NCBI RefSeq assembly: GCF_031846345.1
Contig: NZ_JAVRHX010000004.1
Coordinates: 248,001 to 312,000 of the forward strand
DNA: 64,000 bases
DNA from: Glaciecola petra
Lineage (GTDB): Bacteria; Pseudomonadota; Gammaproteobacteria; Enterobacterales; Alteromonadaceae
Reading direction: 5' to 3'
The first letter of the stretch is position 1. Every line of letters begins with the position of its first letter. Below, one piece after another: positions 34,463 to 44,750 of this stretch. The translations under genes and the position numbers were made by a program. The notes beneath the pieces are model-generated. The model made no database searches, had not been told where the DNA came from, and worked only from the letters and a program-made list of their open reading frames with translations.

Positions 34463-35821
34463 ATGTCAGAAATTATCGACAATTCAGATACACAAACACG
34501 CTTGTTATCTATCAACAGGTATCTAAACGCTGGTGCATTCGTGCGAGTGCGCAAGCTCCTGCACGATATTCCTGCTGGCGATGTTGCATTGTTGCTTGAA
34601 TCTTCAGTCACTAAAACACGTGATGATTTATGGCAAATGCTAGATGCAGATTTTCATTCTGATGTGCTAGAAGAGCTCAGTGAAGACGTAAGAAACGGCA
34701 TTATTGGCAAAATGATGCCTTCAAGTGTGGTCGATGCCCTTGAAGACATGGATACTGATGACTTAGCAGAGACTCTCAGTACCCTACCCGAAGATGTACT
34801 CAACAGTATTCTTAAGTCTATGGACACTCAAGACCGTTTGCGTGCTGAAAAAGCCTTGTCGTACGGCGAAGAAACTGCTGGTTTCATTATGAATACCGAC
34901 ACGATTACTCTTAGGCACGAGGTGTCGGTTGATGTTGTCATTCGATATCTTCGTTTAAAGTCGGAGTTACCGGAAAACACCGATACCTTATATGTAGTCA
35001 ATCGCCAAGACTTATTAATCGGAACCGTTTCTTTAGCTCGACTACTCACCTCAAGCCCCGATGTGAGTGTTGAAGAAATTATGGATGATGAACCTATTTC
35101 TATAAAAGTAGACATGCAAGAAAGCGAAGTTGCTAGCATGTTTGAACGCTACGATTGGTTATCAGCACCAGTTGTAAACAATGAGGGTATTTTGCAAGGC
35201 CGAATCACCATAGATGATGTTGTAGACATCATCCGCGAAGACGCAGAACACTCAATGATGAGCATGGCTGGTTTAGATGACGAAGAAGATACGTTTGCGC
35301 CAGTAGGTCAATCGACTAAACGCCGTTCTGTTTGGTTAGGGGTAAATTTGATAACCGCCCTTTTGGCTGCCGCGGTAAGTGATATGTTTGAGGCAACGCT
35401 AAGTCAATTAGCTGTTTTAGCAATACTCAATACAATCGTGCCTAGTATGGGTGGCGTCGCCGGCAACCAAACCTTAACACTAGTCATAAGAGGCATGGCT
35501 TTGGGTCACGTTTCCACTACAAACTCTATTTGGTTAGTAAGAAAAGAGTTAGCCATCGGCTTTTTTAATGGACTCATTTGGGCAGCACTTATAGCTTCTG
35601 TTATTGCTATTTGGAAACAGGATTATATGCTGGGAGCGGTCATTGCATTTGCCATGATGATGAATATGATTGCAGCGGGGTTAGCAGGAGCAACTCTGCC
35701 AATTATTATGAAAAGAATGAAGATAGATCCTGCGCTAGCGGGTAGCGTTATCCTAACCACTATTACCGATGTCGTCGGTATTTTTGCCTTTTTAGGCACC
35801 GCCACCCTATTTCTAATTTAA
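34463..35821 (+). CDS. mgtE: Magnesium transporter MgtE
   Basis: A Mg2+ channel of about 452 residues. The N domain (about 1-130) carries helical repeats with DDLAETLSTLPEDV; two CBS domains (about 130-255) sense cytoplasmic Mg2+; five C-terminal membrane helices contain the pore motif PSMGGVAGNQTLTLVIRG and the final AGSVILTTITDVVGIFAF. I prefer ATG 34463 because a TATACT -10 box (34411-34416) would put the transcription start near 34423, leaving no room for a ribosome site at the other ATG (34433). The start is not certain. It overlaps the convergent arcB stop by 4 bases. Confidence 0.92.
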   Translation: MSEIIDNSDTQTRLLSINRYLNAGAFVRVRKLLHDIPAGDVALLLESSVTKTRDDLWQMLDADFHSDVLEELSEDVRNGIIGKMMPSSVVDALEDMDTDDLAETLSTLPEDVLNSILKSMDTQDRLRAEKALSYGEETAGFIMNTDTITLRHEVSVDVVIRYLRLKSELPENTDTLYVVNRQDLLIGTVSLARLLTSSPDVSVEEIMDDEPISIKVDMQESEVASMFERYDWLSAPVVNNEGILQGRITIDDVVDIIREDAEHSMMSMAGLDDEEDTFAPVGQSTKRRSVWLGVNLITALLAAAVSDMFEATLSQLAVLAILNTIVPSMGGVAGNQTLTLVIRGMALGHVSTTNSIWLVRKELAIGFFNGLIWAALIASVIAIWKQDYMLGAVIAFAMMMNMIAAGLAGATLPIIMKRMKIDPALAGSVILTTITDVVGIFAFLGTATLFLI

Positions 35822-38181
35822 TCTTCAATTTTATTCTGATTAATCCACTCGTGTAAGGCAAGTACGTCTTGATCTATTGCTTGGTTAAGTTGTTCAACCC
35901 ACTCATGCACATTTTCCCACCACGCGGGGTGATCACCTTGTTGAATAGAATTCGCCGTCGACTGCACTCGCGATAAGCCAACCGACCCTGCAGCTCCTTT
36001 AATTTTGTGTGCCTGAGAACATACTTCATCTTTGTCGTCGGCGGCTAAAGCGACATTTAATAGTTCCATATATTCGGGTATTTTTTGTTCAAAGACCTGT
36101 AGGCTAGCCGCAATCATACCTTCACCAATAGTTTCAACAAGCATGGTCAATAGGTCAGCATCCAAAACATCTTTTTCCACTTTACCAATTACTACAGGGC
36201 TCATCGCTTGTGGCTCATTTTCAATGCTTTCATCAACCAAAATATCATTGGCGAACAGTTCGTTAAATACGCGTATCATGCGGCTTTTCTTAACAGGCTT
36301 TGCAATAACATCGTCCATTCCATTGCGAATATATTCGTCATGCTTTTTAATCACATTAGCGGTTAGTGCAACAATGGGGGTACTTAATACTAAGTCAGCT
36401 TCTAATAGGGTTTTTGCCACATCAAATCCCGACATGTCGGGTAATTGAATATCGAGTAGTATTAAGTCGTAAGTGGTTTCTTTTACCATATCTATGGCTT
36501 CTTGACCGGTCATTGCTACCGATACATGCTGACCTAATTTTTCAAGTAAGGCTTTTGCTACCATTACATTCAATTCAATATCTTCTACTAATAATACATT
36601 AAGGCCGGTTACTCTTAACTCTTCCACATCGGGACTTTTGTTAGTCACAGTAACGGGAAGCTTAATCTCAAAACAAGTGCCTTCATTCAAAACACTGTTT
36701 ACGTTGATTTCACCGCCCATCTTATCCACCATTTGCTTACAAATCGCTAAGCCAATACCTGTGCCGGTTGCGGCCTGAAAATCTTCTCTTTGTACTTGAT
36801 AATACATAGCAAAAATCTTGTCTAATTGAGCACTTTCAATGCCTATTCCAGTGTCTTGGATGGTAAATGTAATTTCGGCTTGGCTTTCACTATGAATAAC
36901 AGAACTCATTGTCAACGACACAGAACCTTTAGGTGTAAATTTTACTGCGTTAAACAACATATTCCATAGGACTTGTCGCAAACGAGTGCCGTCAGCCTCA
37001 AAAGTTACCGGTACCGGTTCGATCACTTTGTAATTAAATGTTAAACCTTTATCAGACGCTAGTAGCTTAATAATGCTCGATATTTCATTGATAAAACTCA
37101 TCGTGGTAACAGTTTTTATTTGAATTTCTACTTTTTCACGATCAAGTTTATCCAAATCAATGATATCGTTAAAAATATTACCTAAGGTAATGGCACTTGC
37201 ATATATGGTGCTGATCCATTCATGTTGTTCTTTATTTAGGTTCGTATCACGGAGCATTCGCGACAACCCTACTATGCCGTTTAGAGGAGTTCGTAATTCG
37301 TGAGATATCGTAGCAATAAATTTAGTCTTGTCTTTACTCGCTTGTTCAACTGCAAGCTGTGACTGTTTACGTTCGGTCATATCTCGACCAAACGCCAATA
37401 ACCCCAGACGATGTCCGTCTTTATCGAAAAATGGCACTTTTCGCATCTCAAAATAGCGTCTTCTACCATCAGCAAATTTCAACCATAACTCTTCTGTAAT
37501 AGGCGCATTTGTTTCCAATACTTCATGATCAGAGGCTGCTACCTGACTGGCCAGATCCTCTTCATATACTTCGTGAGGCGTTAGGCCTAGCAGTTCTTCT
37601 TCAGATCGCCCAACAAGATCTTCTGCCACTGTGTTGCAACCTGCAAACCGCCCTTCTTCGTTGCGGTAATAAATCAAATCGGGAGACGCATCGATGATAG
37701 ACCTTGTCAGAGTTGACAAACGTCTAGCTTGTATTTCTTGTTCAGATTTTTCTTTGATTTCTTGTTCTAACTTGGCAAACATTGACTCCCGTTCGAGTTG
37801 GGCATTTTTGCGTTGCTCAATTTCGTAATTTAATTGCCGAATATTATTTTGTAGCTCGCGGTTAAGAATAACATCGTGACGCCGGAGTCTTTCGAGTTGC
37901 TCAACAGCTTCACCTAAATTAGTGCGCGAATGCTCTAATTGCTTAATTAATTCACTAAAGAAATAAAGGACCCAAGGAGCCGTTATTAACACTAGTACAA
38001 TCGAACTGATAAAGTCTTCCGATTCAAATTCACGTCCTAACGCAATGCGCACACCAAAAGAGCCTGCAGTTGTAACAAATAAAGTAAACAATACAAAAAG
38101 AACACTAACTTTAATTGGACCAATTTTATCCACAAATTTTGCAAATTTTATGGCCCAAGATTCAGGTGGTGTTTTTATCAA
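35818..38181 (-). CDS. arcB: Aerobic respiration control sensor kinase ArcB
   Basis: Tripartite hybrid kinase that senses quinone redox state and phosphorylates ArcA. 787 residues, near the E. coli length. Order: two membrane helices (about 25-45 and 58-78), a coiled-coil linker (about 82-160), a PAS domain (about 160-270), the HisKA domain with H294 (FIATISHELRTPLNG), HATPase_c (about 395-510), a receiver with D577 (LLDIQLPDMSG), and an Hpt domain with H725 (AHKIKGAAGS). Of the two redox cysteines known in E. coli (C180, C241), only the first aligns with a cysteine here (C182); the second aligns with Y243 in RRYFEMRK. It is close to gltBD, as in enterobacteria. Confidence 0.95.
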   Translation of the reverse strand: MIKTPPESWAIKFAKFVDKIGPIKVSVLFVLFTLFVTTAGSFGVRIALGREFESEDFISSIVLVLITAPWVLYFFSELIKQLEHSRTNLGEAVEQLERLRRHDVILNRELQNNIRQLNYEIEQRKNAQLERESMFAKLEQEIKEKSEQEIQARRLSTLTRSIIDASPDLIYYRNEEGRFAGCNTVAEDLVGRSEEELLGLTPHEVYEEDLASQVAASDHEVLETNAPITEELWLKFADGRRRYFEMRKVPFFDKDGHRLGLLAFGRDMTERKQSQLAVEQASKDKTKFIATISHELRTPLNGIVGLSRMLRDTNLNKEQHEWISTIYASAITLGNIFNDIIDLDKLDREKVEIQIKTVTTMSFINEISSIIKLLASDKGLTFNYKVIEPVPVTFEADGTRLRQVLWNMLFNAVKFTPKGSVSLTMSSVIHSESQAEITFTIQDTGIGIESAQLDKIFAMYYQVQREDFQAATGTGIGLAICKQMVDKMGGEINVNSVLNEGTCFEIKLPVTVTNKSPDVEELRVTGLNVLLVEDIELNVMVAKALLEKLGQHVSVAMTGQEAIDMVKETTYDLILLDIQLPDMSGFDVAKTLLEADLVLSTPIVALTANVIKKHDEYIRNGMDDVIAKPVKKSRMIRVFNELFANDILVDESIENEPQAMSPVVIGKVEKDVLDADLLTMLVETIGEGMIAASLQVFEQKIPEYMELLNVALAADDKDEVCSQAHKIKGAAGSVGLSRVQSTANSIQQGDHPAWWENVHEWVEQLNQAIDQDVLALHEWINQNKIED

Positions 38182-38331
38182 AGTATGCTCCCGTTAAAAC
38201 ATTGGATAAATAACTGACGTATGATGGTTTTGTAAGAACAGCGCATGCTATCAGGATTTTAGCTTCCTCAAAAGAGACTTATTCTTTGAAGGACACTTTT
38301 AAATCAAAAAAATGCTTATTTATGCCAATAC

Positions 38332-38350
38332 ATTGCATCAAATTTGCAAT
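38332..38350. repeat. Inverted repeat in the arcB-gltB region
   Basis: ATTGCA and TGCAAT flank a 7-base AT-rich centre. It has the size of a dimeric-regulator operator. It resembles half of the NtrC pattern but with spacing 2 bases too short, so I do not assign a regulator. Confidence 0.35.
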
Positions 38351-38463
38351 ATTGGTTGCGAAAACAACTAAATTTTACAGATGCTTAACGCTCGGCTAAA
38401 AAATTACTCTGAATAACAGTGTAAACGCGAAAAAAATAAATTATTAATAAACAATAAGTTATA

Positions 38464-38486
38464 TGCCATTGATTTAATGAATGGCA
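38464..38486. repeat. 7-bp-arm inverted repeat upstream of gltB
   Basis: TGCCATT pairs exactly with AATGGCA across a 9-base spacer. It lies about 280 bases before the gltB start and is a plausible operator for nitrogen or leucine-responsive control. No regulator can be named from the sequence. Confidence 0.4.
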
Positions 38487-38766
38487 ATATTCGCCAAACT
38501 GATAATTGATTTCTGACCCATAAATATGTACCTTCAGTACCCCGCTTAGTGAAATGAATAAACATTCGATATGTAAAAAGGCATTAGACCGAGTATCGAC
38601 AGTCAGCTAACGACATAATAATAATAAAATGAGGGGCTAACCATTAAACAGTGTTTTTACTTATTAGCCACCAAATACATTAACGCATATTTTGCACAAC
38701 AATGCCTAAGGTTATCTGGGCGATAAATACCTGCGTGACGGCAACTACGTAGAGAAGGAGTAATGC

Positions 38767-41700
38767 ATGGGTCTTTACCATTCATCTGATTCAAAAGACA
38801 ATTGTGGCTTTGGCCTAATAGCGCACACCGAGGGGCAATCCAGCCATCAGTTGGTCAGCACTGCCATTGAAGGCCTTGATAGAATGCAGCACCGAGGCGG
38901 TGTCGCTTCCGATGGCAAAACCGGTGATGGTTGCGGTCTGTTATTACAAAAACCCGACGACTTCTTTAAAAAAGTAGCGAACGAAAATGGTTGGAGTTTA
39001 AGCACCAACTATGCTGTTGGTATGGTGTTTTTATCGCAAGATCCGATTAAAGCTCAACAATCACGTGAAGCACTCGCACAATCATTAGAACAAGAGATGC
39101 TATCAGTTTTGGGTTGGCGCGTTGTGCCGGTAGACCACAGTGTTTTGGGCGACCTTGCTAAAACAGGCGTGCCACAAATAGAACAAGTGTTTGTTAATTG
39201 CCCAAGTGGTTGGTCTGCACCTGACTTAGAACGCCGATTGTATATGGCGAGGCGTCGAGTTGAAAAAGAATTAGAAGCTGACGAAGACTTTTATGTTGCT
39301 TGTTTATCTAACTTTGTGACGATATATAAAGGGCTAGTTATGCCACGTGATTTGCCTAAATTCTATTTGGATTTAGCAAACCCAGACTTAACTTCGTCTA
39401 TTTGTGTTTTTCACCAACGTTTTTCTACCAATACTCTGCCTAAATGGCCACTGGCACAACCTTTTAGATTTTTAGCCCATAATGGTGAAATAAATACAAT
39501 CAAAGGAAATAGAGAATGGGCAATAGCACGTACAAGTAAATTTGCCACCCCTCTTATACCCGACCTTAAACAAGCCGCACCTTATGTCAATCTGCAAGGG
39601 TCTGATTCTAGTTCCTTGGATAATATGTTAGAACTGTTCTTAGCCGGTGGTATGGATATTTACAGAGCTATGCGTTTGCTAGTGCCGCCCGCTTATCAAA
39701 ATAATGACACCATGGACCCAGAGTTACGCGCATTTTACGAGTTTAACTCGATGCATATGGAACCTTGGGATGGCCCTGCTGGCATTGTGATGACAAACGG
39801 CCGCCATGTGGCGTGTAACTTGGATCGTAATGGTTTGCGTCCAGCTCGTTACGTAATGACTAAAAATGGCTTTATTACACTCGCGTCTGAAATTGGTATT
39901 TGGGATTATGCAGACGAAGATGTGCTGGAGAAAGGACGAGTTGGGCCGGGCGAAATGCTTGCGGTCGACACTCACACTGGAAAAATATGGCGCTCTACAG
40001 AAATAGATGATGAACTGAAATGCCGTCACCCTTACTCTAAATGGCTAGAGGAGCATATCGAAAGGCTGAAGCCGATTGAAGAATGTGACGCTGTTGAAAT
40101 TGGTGTACGCGTATTTGATGACAAAAAGATGGATACTTATCATAAGCTCTTTAACTATAGCTATGAAGAAATGCAGCAGGTCATCAAAGTCTTGGCTAAA
40201 GATGGTCAAGAGGCAGTCGGCTCCATGGGTGATGATACGCCAATGGCAGTTATGTCATCTAAAGTACGAACTATGTATGACTATTTTAGACAACAATTTG
40301 CACAAGTGACTAACCCTCCTATAGATTCACTGCGTGAAAATCATGTGATGTCATTGGCTACTTGTATTGGACGGGAACAAAATGTCTTTAACGAAACAAG
40401 TGGTTATGCACATAGGGTGTTATTCGAATCGCCTGTATTGATGTATACCGATTTAAAACAGTTGTGCGAATTTAATAATGAACACTATCACAACGAAAAA
40501 ATCGAACTGAATTTTGCTGCCAGCGAAGGCTTACAACATGCTTTGAACCGCGTTTGTGACGAGTGTGTTGACGCTGTCAAAAACCGCAACGCTGCTTTTT
40601 TGATTTTATCAGATCGCGATATCCAAAAAGGTAAATTACCTATTCCAGCCGCTATGGCAGTGGGTGCAGTGCAAAAGCGCCTTGTAGAGCAACAATTACG
40701 TTGTGATGCCAATATTGTTGTCGAAACGGCATCTGCGCGTGATCCTCATCATTTTGCGGTCCTCATTGGATTAGGCGCTACTGCAATTTATCCATTTTTA
40801 GCCTACGAAACAGTAGAGCAAATGGTCGATAAAGACGACCTCGACATTTCTCCTTTGGATGCCATCAAAAATTACCGCAAAGGCATTAATAAAGGCTTAT
40901 TTAAAATAATGTCGAAAATGGGCATAAGCACTATCGCCAGTTACCGAAGCTCAAAACTCTTTGAGGCTGTTGGTATTAACCAAGAAGTCATGGATACCTG
41001 CTTCTCTGGAGTACATAGCCGCATACAAGGAGCAAGTTTTGTAGATTTTGAACAAGACTTAATTAATGCAGACAGAATAGCTTGGTTAGCTCGCAAACCG
41101 ATTAGTCATGGTGGCTTATTGAAATATGTACATGGTGGCGAATACCATGCATATAACCCTGATGTGGTTAGTTCGCTGCAAAAAGCGGTAGTAAGTGGAG
41201 AATATACTGACTACAAAGTTTTTTCTAATTTGGTCAACAATCGTAATCCAAGTCACTTACGCGATCTGATGACAATCAAAACAGGCCAGGCAATAGACAT
41301 AGATTTAGTAGAATCTGCCGAACAATTATTCCCTCGTTTTGATACAGCGGCAATGTCTATTGGCGCACTTAGTCCTGAAGCACATGAAGCACTCGCAATT
41401 GCGATGAACCGTCTGGGCGGACAATCAAATTCTGGCGAAGGTGGTGAAGATCCTGCTCGATTTAACACTGAGAAAAACTCCAAAATCAAGCAAGTTGCGT
41501 CAGGAAGATTCGGAGTAACACCTCATTATTTGGTAAATGCTAGTGTCATCCAAATTAAGGTTGCCCAGGGTGCAAAACCAGGCGAAGGTGGACAATTGCC
41601 CGGTGATAAAGTAAACAAATACATCGCTCAACTGCGCTTTTCAGTACCTGGCGTAACATTAATATCACCGCCGCCGCACCATGATATCTATTCAATCGAA

Positions 41701-43230
41701 GATTTAGCACAATTAATTTTTGATTTAAAACAAGTCAACCCTTCAGCTTTGATATCAGTAAAACTAGTATCGGAGCCTGGAGTAGGCACAATTGCCACTG
41801 GTGTTGCTAAAGCTTATGCCGACCTTATTACAATTTCAGGTTATGACGGCGGCACAGGTGCAAGCCCATTAACCTCAGTTAAATATGCAGGGAGTCCATT
41901 TGAATTGGGTTTAGCTGAAACACAACAAGCCCTAGTTGAAAATGGCCTTCGCCACAAAGTGCGAGTGCAAACGGATGGCGGCTTAAAAACAGGGCTTGAT
42001 GTTGTTAAAGCGGCAATGTTAGGCGCTGAAAGTTTTGGGTTTGGAACAGGACCCATGGTTGCATTGGGCTGTAAATATTTACGTATTTGTCACTTGAATA
42101 ACTGTGCGACAGGCGTAGCAACCCAAGACAATAAATTGCGTGAAAACTATTTTATAGGCTTGCCCGAGATGGTCATGAACTACTTTAAGTTTGTCGCCCA
42201 AGAAGTACGAGAAATTATGGCAAGTATTGGTGTTTCCCAATTCAAAGACTTGGTCGGTAGAACCGAATTACTTGAATTATTAGATGGACAAACAGCAAAG
42301 CAAAATAAATTGGATTTATCGCCTTTACTGGAGAAACCAGCAGCAGGGACTCATACCGCACTGTTTTGTTCAGAAACCACCAACGCACCAATCGACAAAG
42401 GTGAGTTGAACCAACGCATTGTTACCGATTGCGAAGGTGCTGTTATGGCACGTAAATCTAAGTCCTTAATTTATAAAGTCAGAAACACAGACCGCTCTGT
42501 AGGGGCTACACTTTCAGGCTACATTGCACAGCGTCATGGCAATCATGGCATGAACGATACGCCGATTAAAATAACCTTAAGTGGTACTGTTGGACAGAGC
42601 TTTGGCGTATGGAATGCCGGTGGTCTTGAAATGACACTTGAAGGTGACGCCAACGATTATGTGGGTAAAGGTATGACAGGTGGTAAATTAGTAATCCATC
42701 CTCCTTTAAGCGCTAAATACGATACTCATGGCAGTGCGATTATGGGCAATACCTGTCTTTATGGTGCCACCGGTGGAAAACTATACGCCGCTGGGCGCGC
42801 GGGTGAACGATTTGCGGTAAGAAATTCAGGCGCCATTGCAGTCATCGAAGGCGCAGGTGATAATGCATGCGAATACATGACTGGCGGCATAGTGGCTATT
42901 CTTGGAAGTGTTGGTGTTAACTTTGGCGCCGGTATGACAGGTGGGTTTGCTTATTTGTATGACGAATTTGATGATATGAAACATCGCATAAACCACGAGC
43001 TCGTAGAAGTCTTAAACATTGAAGACAAAGTAATCCTCTCGGAGCATTTACGCGGTTTGATAAACTCTCATTATGAAAATACAGGAAGCCGTCATTCACT
43101 TAATTTGCTAACCAATTTTGCAGATGAGATAAAACGCTTCTTATTAGTAAAGCCCAAAACCAGTGATGTGAAAAGCTTGTTGGGTCATATTAGTCGTTCG
43201 AGCGCCGAATTGCGCGTTCAAGCACAATAA
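38767..43230 (+). CDS. gltB: Glutamate synthase (NADPH) large subunit GltB
   Basis: Makes two glutamates from glutamine and 2-oxoglutarate in the ammonia-assimilation pathway. 1487 residues. The glutaminase domain begins at a Cys nucleophile after propeptide removal (C13 in DNCGFGLIAH). The synthase domain with FMN site contains SNSGEGGEDPAR and GAKPGEGGQLPGDKV. The 3Fe-4S cysteines lie in CKYLRICHLNNC, and the C-terminal beta-helix has repeated GNTCLYGATGG and GMTGG motifs. It ends in the conserved SRSSAELRVQAQ. gltD follows after 29 bases. Confidence 0.97.
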   Translation: MGLYHSSDSKDNCGFGLIAHTEGQSSHQLVSTAIEGLDRMQHRGGVASDGKTGDGCGLLLQKPDDFFKKVANENGWSLSTNYAVGMVFLSQDPIKAQQSREALAQSLEQEMLSVLGWRVVPVDHSVLGDLAKTGVPQIEQVFVNCPSGWSAPDLERRLYMARRRVEKELEADEDFYVACLSNFVTIYKGLVMPRDLPKFYLDLANPDLTSSICVFHQRFSTNTLPKWPLAQPFRFLAHNGEINTIKGNREWAIARTSKFATPLIPDLKQAAPYVNLQGSDSSSLDNMLELFLAGGMDIYRAMRLLVPPAYQNNDTMDPELRAFYEFNSMHMEPWDGPAGIVMTNGRHVACNLDRNGLRPARYVMTKNGFITLASEIGIWDYADEDVLEKGRVGPGEMLAVDTHTGKIWRSTEIDDELKCRHPYSKWLEEHIERLKPIEECDAVEIGVRVFDDKKMDTYHKLFNYSYEEMQQVIKVLAKDGQEAVGSMGDDTPMAVMSSKVRTMYDYFRQQFAQVTNPPIDSLRENHVMSLATCIGREQNVFNETSGYAHRVLFESPVLMYTDLKQLCEFNNEHYHNEKIELNFAASEGLQHALNRVCDECVDAVKNRNAAFLILSDRDIQKGKLPIPAAMAVGAVQKRLVEQQLRCDANIVVETASARDPHHFAVLIGLGATAIYPFLAYETVEQMVDKDDLDISPLDAIKNYRKGINKGLFKIMSKMGISTIASYRSSKLFEAVGINQEVMDTCFSGVHSRIQGASFVDFEQDLINADRIAWLARKPISHGGLLKYVHGGEYHAYNPDVVSSLQKAVVSGEYTDYKVFSNLVNNRNPSHLRDLMTIKTGQAIDIDLVESAEQLFPRFDTAAMSIGALSPEAHEALAIAMNRLGGQSNSGEGGEDPARFNTEKNSKIKQVASGRFGVTPHYLVNASVIQIKVAQGAKPGEGGQLPGDKVNKYIAQLRFSVPGVTLISPPPHHDIYSIEDLAQLIFDLKQVNPSALISVKLVSEPGVGTIATGVAKAYADLITISGYDGGTGASPLTSVKYAGSPFELGLAETQQALVENGLRHKVRVQTDGGLKTGLDVVKAAMLGAESFGFGTGPMVALGCKYLRICHLNNCATGVATQDNKLRENYFIGLPEMVMNYFKFVAQEVREIMASIGVSQFKDLVGRTELLELLDGQTAKQNKLDLSPLLEKPAAGTHTALFCSETTNAPIDKGELNQRIVTDCEGAVMARKSKSLIYKVRNTDRSVGATLSGYIAQRHGNHGMNDTPIKITLSGTVGQSFGVWNAGGLEMTLEGDANDYVGKGMTGGKLVIHPPLSAKYDTHGSAIMGNTCLYGATGGKLYAAGRAGERFAVRNSGAIAVIEGAGDNACEYMTGGIVAILGSVGVNFGAGMTGGFAYLYDEFDDMKHRINHELVEVLNIEDKVILSEHLRGLINSHYENTGSRHSLNLLTNFADEIKRFLLVKPKTSDVKSLLGHISRSSAELRVQAQ

Positions 43231-43259
43231 CCTTGACCGAACAAAGGAGATTTTGAAGT

Positions 43260-44675
43260 ATGGCGAAAAATGTATATCAATTTGTTGACGTCGAACGTAT
43301 TGACCCGCCTAAAAAGCCCATCATTATGCGTAAAGAAGAGTTTGGTGAAATATACCAACCCATGACTTCTTCACAAGCAGCGGGGCAAGCCGATAGATGC
43401 TTAGACTGCGGGAATCCTTATTGTGAATGGAAGTGCCCCGTGCACAATTTTATTCCACAATGGCTAGATTTAGCGAACGAAGGAAAAATAGTAGAGGCAG
43501 CTGAACTTTCTCATAAAACTAATAGTCTGCCCGAGGTATGTGGCAGGGTATGCCCACAAGATAGATTATGTGAAGGAGCTTGCACACTCAATGATGATTT
43601 TGGAGCGGTAACAATAGGTAGTATCGAAAAATATATTACCGATACTGCATTTAAAATGGGTTGGCGTCCTGACATGTCTGAAGTCCAATGGACAGACAAG
43701 AAAGTGGCTATTGTAGGTGCTGGTCCAGCCGGTTTAGCATGTGCAGATGTACTCATTCGCAACGGTGTTAAGCCAGTAGTATTTGATAAATATGAGGAAA
43801 TTGGCGGCTTACTAACCTTCGGGATTCCCTCATTTAAACTTGAAAAAGACGTGATTACCTTGCGCCGAGAAATATTTACGGATATGGGCATTGAGTTTAG
43901 GCTGAATACTGAAGTTGGCAAAGATATTACTTTTCAAACCTTATTAGATGATTACGAGTGTGTCTTTTTGGGTATGGGCACATACAAAGCAATGCAAGGT
44001 GGTTTTGCTCATGAAGATGCTCCAGGTGTATTTGAAGCATTACCATTTTTGATTGCAACGGCTAATCGCGTAATGGGACTAGAAAAATCACCTGACGACT
44101 ACATCGATATGAAGGGCAAAAAAGTGGTGGTGCTTGGTGGTGGCGATACCACCATGGACTGCGTTCGTACGTCAATAAGACAAGGTGCAGAGTCTGTAAC
44201 TTGTGCTTACCGACGCGACGAAGAAAGCATGCCTGGTTCGCGACGAGAAGTTGTTAACGCGCGAGAAGAAGGTGTCAATTTTGAGTTTAACATTCAGCCT
44301 ATCGATATAGCGGTAAATGAGAAAGGCGAGACCATTGGTGTGAGAATGGTGCGCACCGAAATGGGAGAGCCTGACGCACAAGGTCGCAGGAGGCCTGTTG
44401 AAATTGCAGGCTCTGAGCACGTAATGCCAGCCGACGCCGTCATTATTGCCTTTGGATTTCAACCCAGTCCTGCTCCTTGGTTTGGGGAATTTGGTATTAT
44501 GTTAGACGAGAAAGGTCGTGTAAGAGCCCCCTCAGCAGGTCATTACCCCTTCCAAACAAGTAACCCTAAAATATTTTCAGGTGGCGACATGGTCAGAGGT
44601 TCTGATTTAGTTGTTACCGCTATTGATGAGGGACGTAGAGCAGCAGAAGGCATACTCGATTATTTAGAAGTATGA
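43260..44675 (+). CDS. gltD: Glutamate synthase (NADPH) small subunit GltD
   Basis: Supplies electrons from NADPH to GltB. 471 residues. Two N-terminal cysteine clusters (CLDCGNPYCEWKCP and CGRVCPQDRLCEGAC) hold 4Fe-4S centres; the FAD-binding GAGPAGLACADVLIRNG and NADPH-binding GGGDTTMDCVR motifs follow. The late GGDMVRGSDLVVTAIDEGRRAA segment is the conserved FAD contact. AAAGGAG precedes the ATG, and it is co-transcribed with gltB. Confidence 0.97.
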   Translation: MAKNVYQFVDVERIDPPKKPIIMRKEEFGEIYQPMTSSQAAGQADRCLDCGNPYCEWKCPVHNFIPQWLDLANEGKIVEAAELSHKTNSLPEVCGRVCPQDRLCEGACTLNDDFGAVTIGSIEKYITDTAFKMGWRPDMSEVQWTDKKVAIVGAGPAGLACADVLIRNGVKPVVFDKYEEIGGLLTFGIPSFKLEKDVITLRREIFTDMGIEFRLNTEVGKDITFQTLLDDYECVFLGMGTYKAMQGGFAHEDAPGVFEALPFLIATANRVMGLEKSPDDYIDMKGKKVVVLGGGDTTMDCVRTSIRQGAESVTCAYRRDEESMPGSRREVVNAREEGVNFEFNIQPIDIAVNEKGETIGVRMVRTEMGEPDAQGRRRPVEIAGSEHVMPADAVIIAFGFQPSPAPWFGEFGIMLDEKGRVRAPSAGHYPFQTSNPKIFSGGDMVRGSDLVVTAIDEGRRAAEGILDYLEV

Positions 44676-44703
44676 CAATACTCTACTAATTATTATTTAA
44701 TCA

Positions 44704-44750
44704 CACTTGCTTAAATATTTGGGTTATTACACTGAGTATTTAGGCAAGTG
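44704..44750 (+). repeat. 14-bp-arm inverted repeat downstream of gltD
   Basis: CACTTGCTTAAATA (44704-44717) and TATTTAGGCAAGTG (44737-44750) pair over 14 bases with one wobble, around a 19-base loop, 29 bases after the gltD stop. No T-run follows, so it is not a standard terminator; it could stabilise the gltBD mRNA 3' end or be a rho-linked end. The rest of the 310-base gap (44676-44985) shows no gene. Confidence 0.6.

Larger units (their letters stand above)
38182..38766. other. Divergent regulatory region between arcB and gltB
   Basis: A 585-base gap with no supported gene. It must contain the arcB promoter (leftward) and the gltBD control region (rightward); in E. coli the latter is long and bound by Lrp, IHF and ArgR. 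Two inverted repeats are visible (38332-38350 and 38464-38486) and listed separately. A GAGAAGGAG ribosome site lies just before the gltB ATG. Confidence 0.5.

Noticed and set aside
38332..38350. NtrC binding site upstream of gltB
   Set aside because: The TGCA half-sites are 7 bases apart, against 9 in the NtrC consensus, so only a generic inverted repeat is reported.
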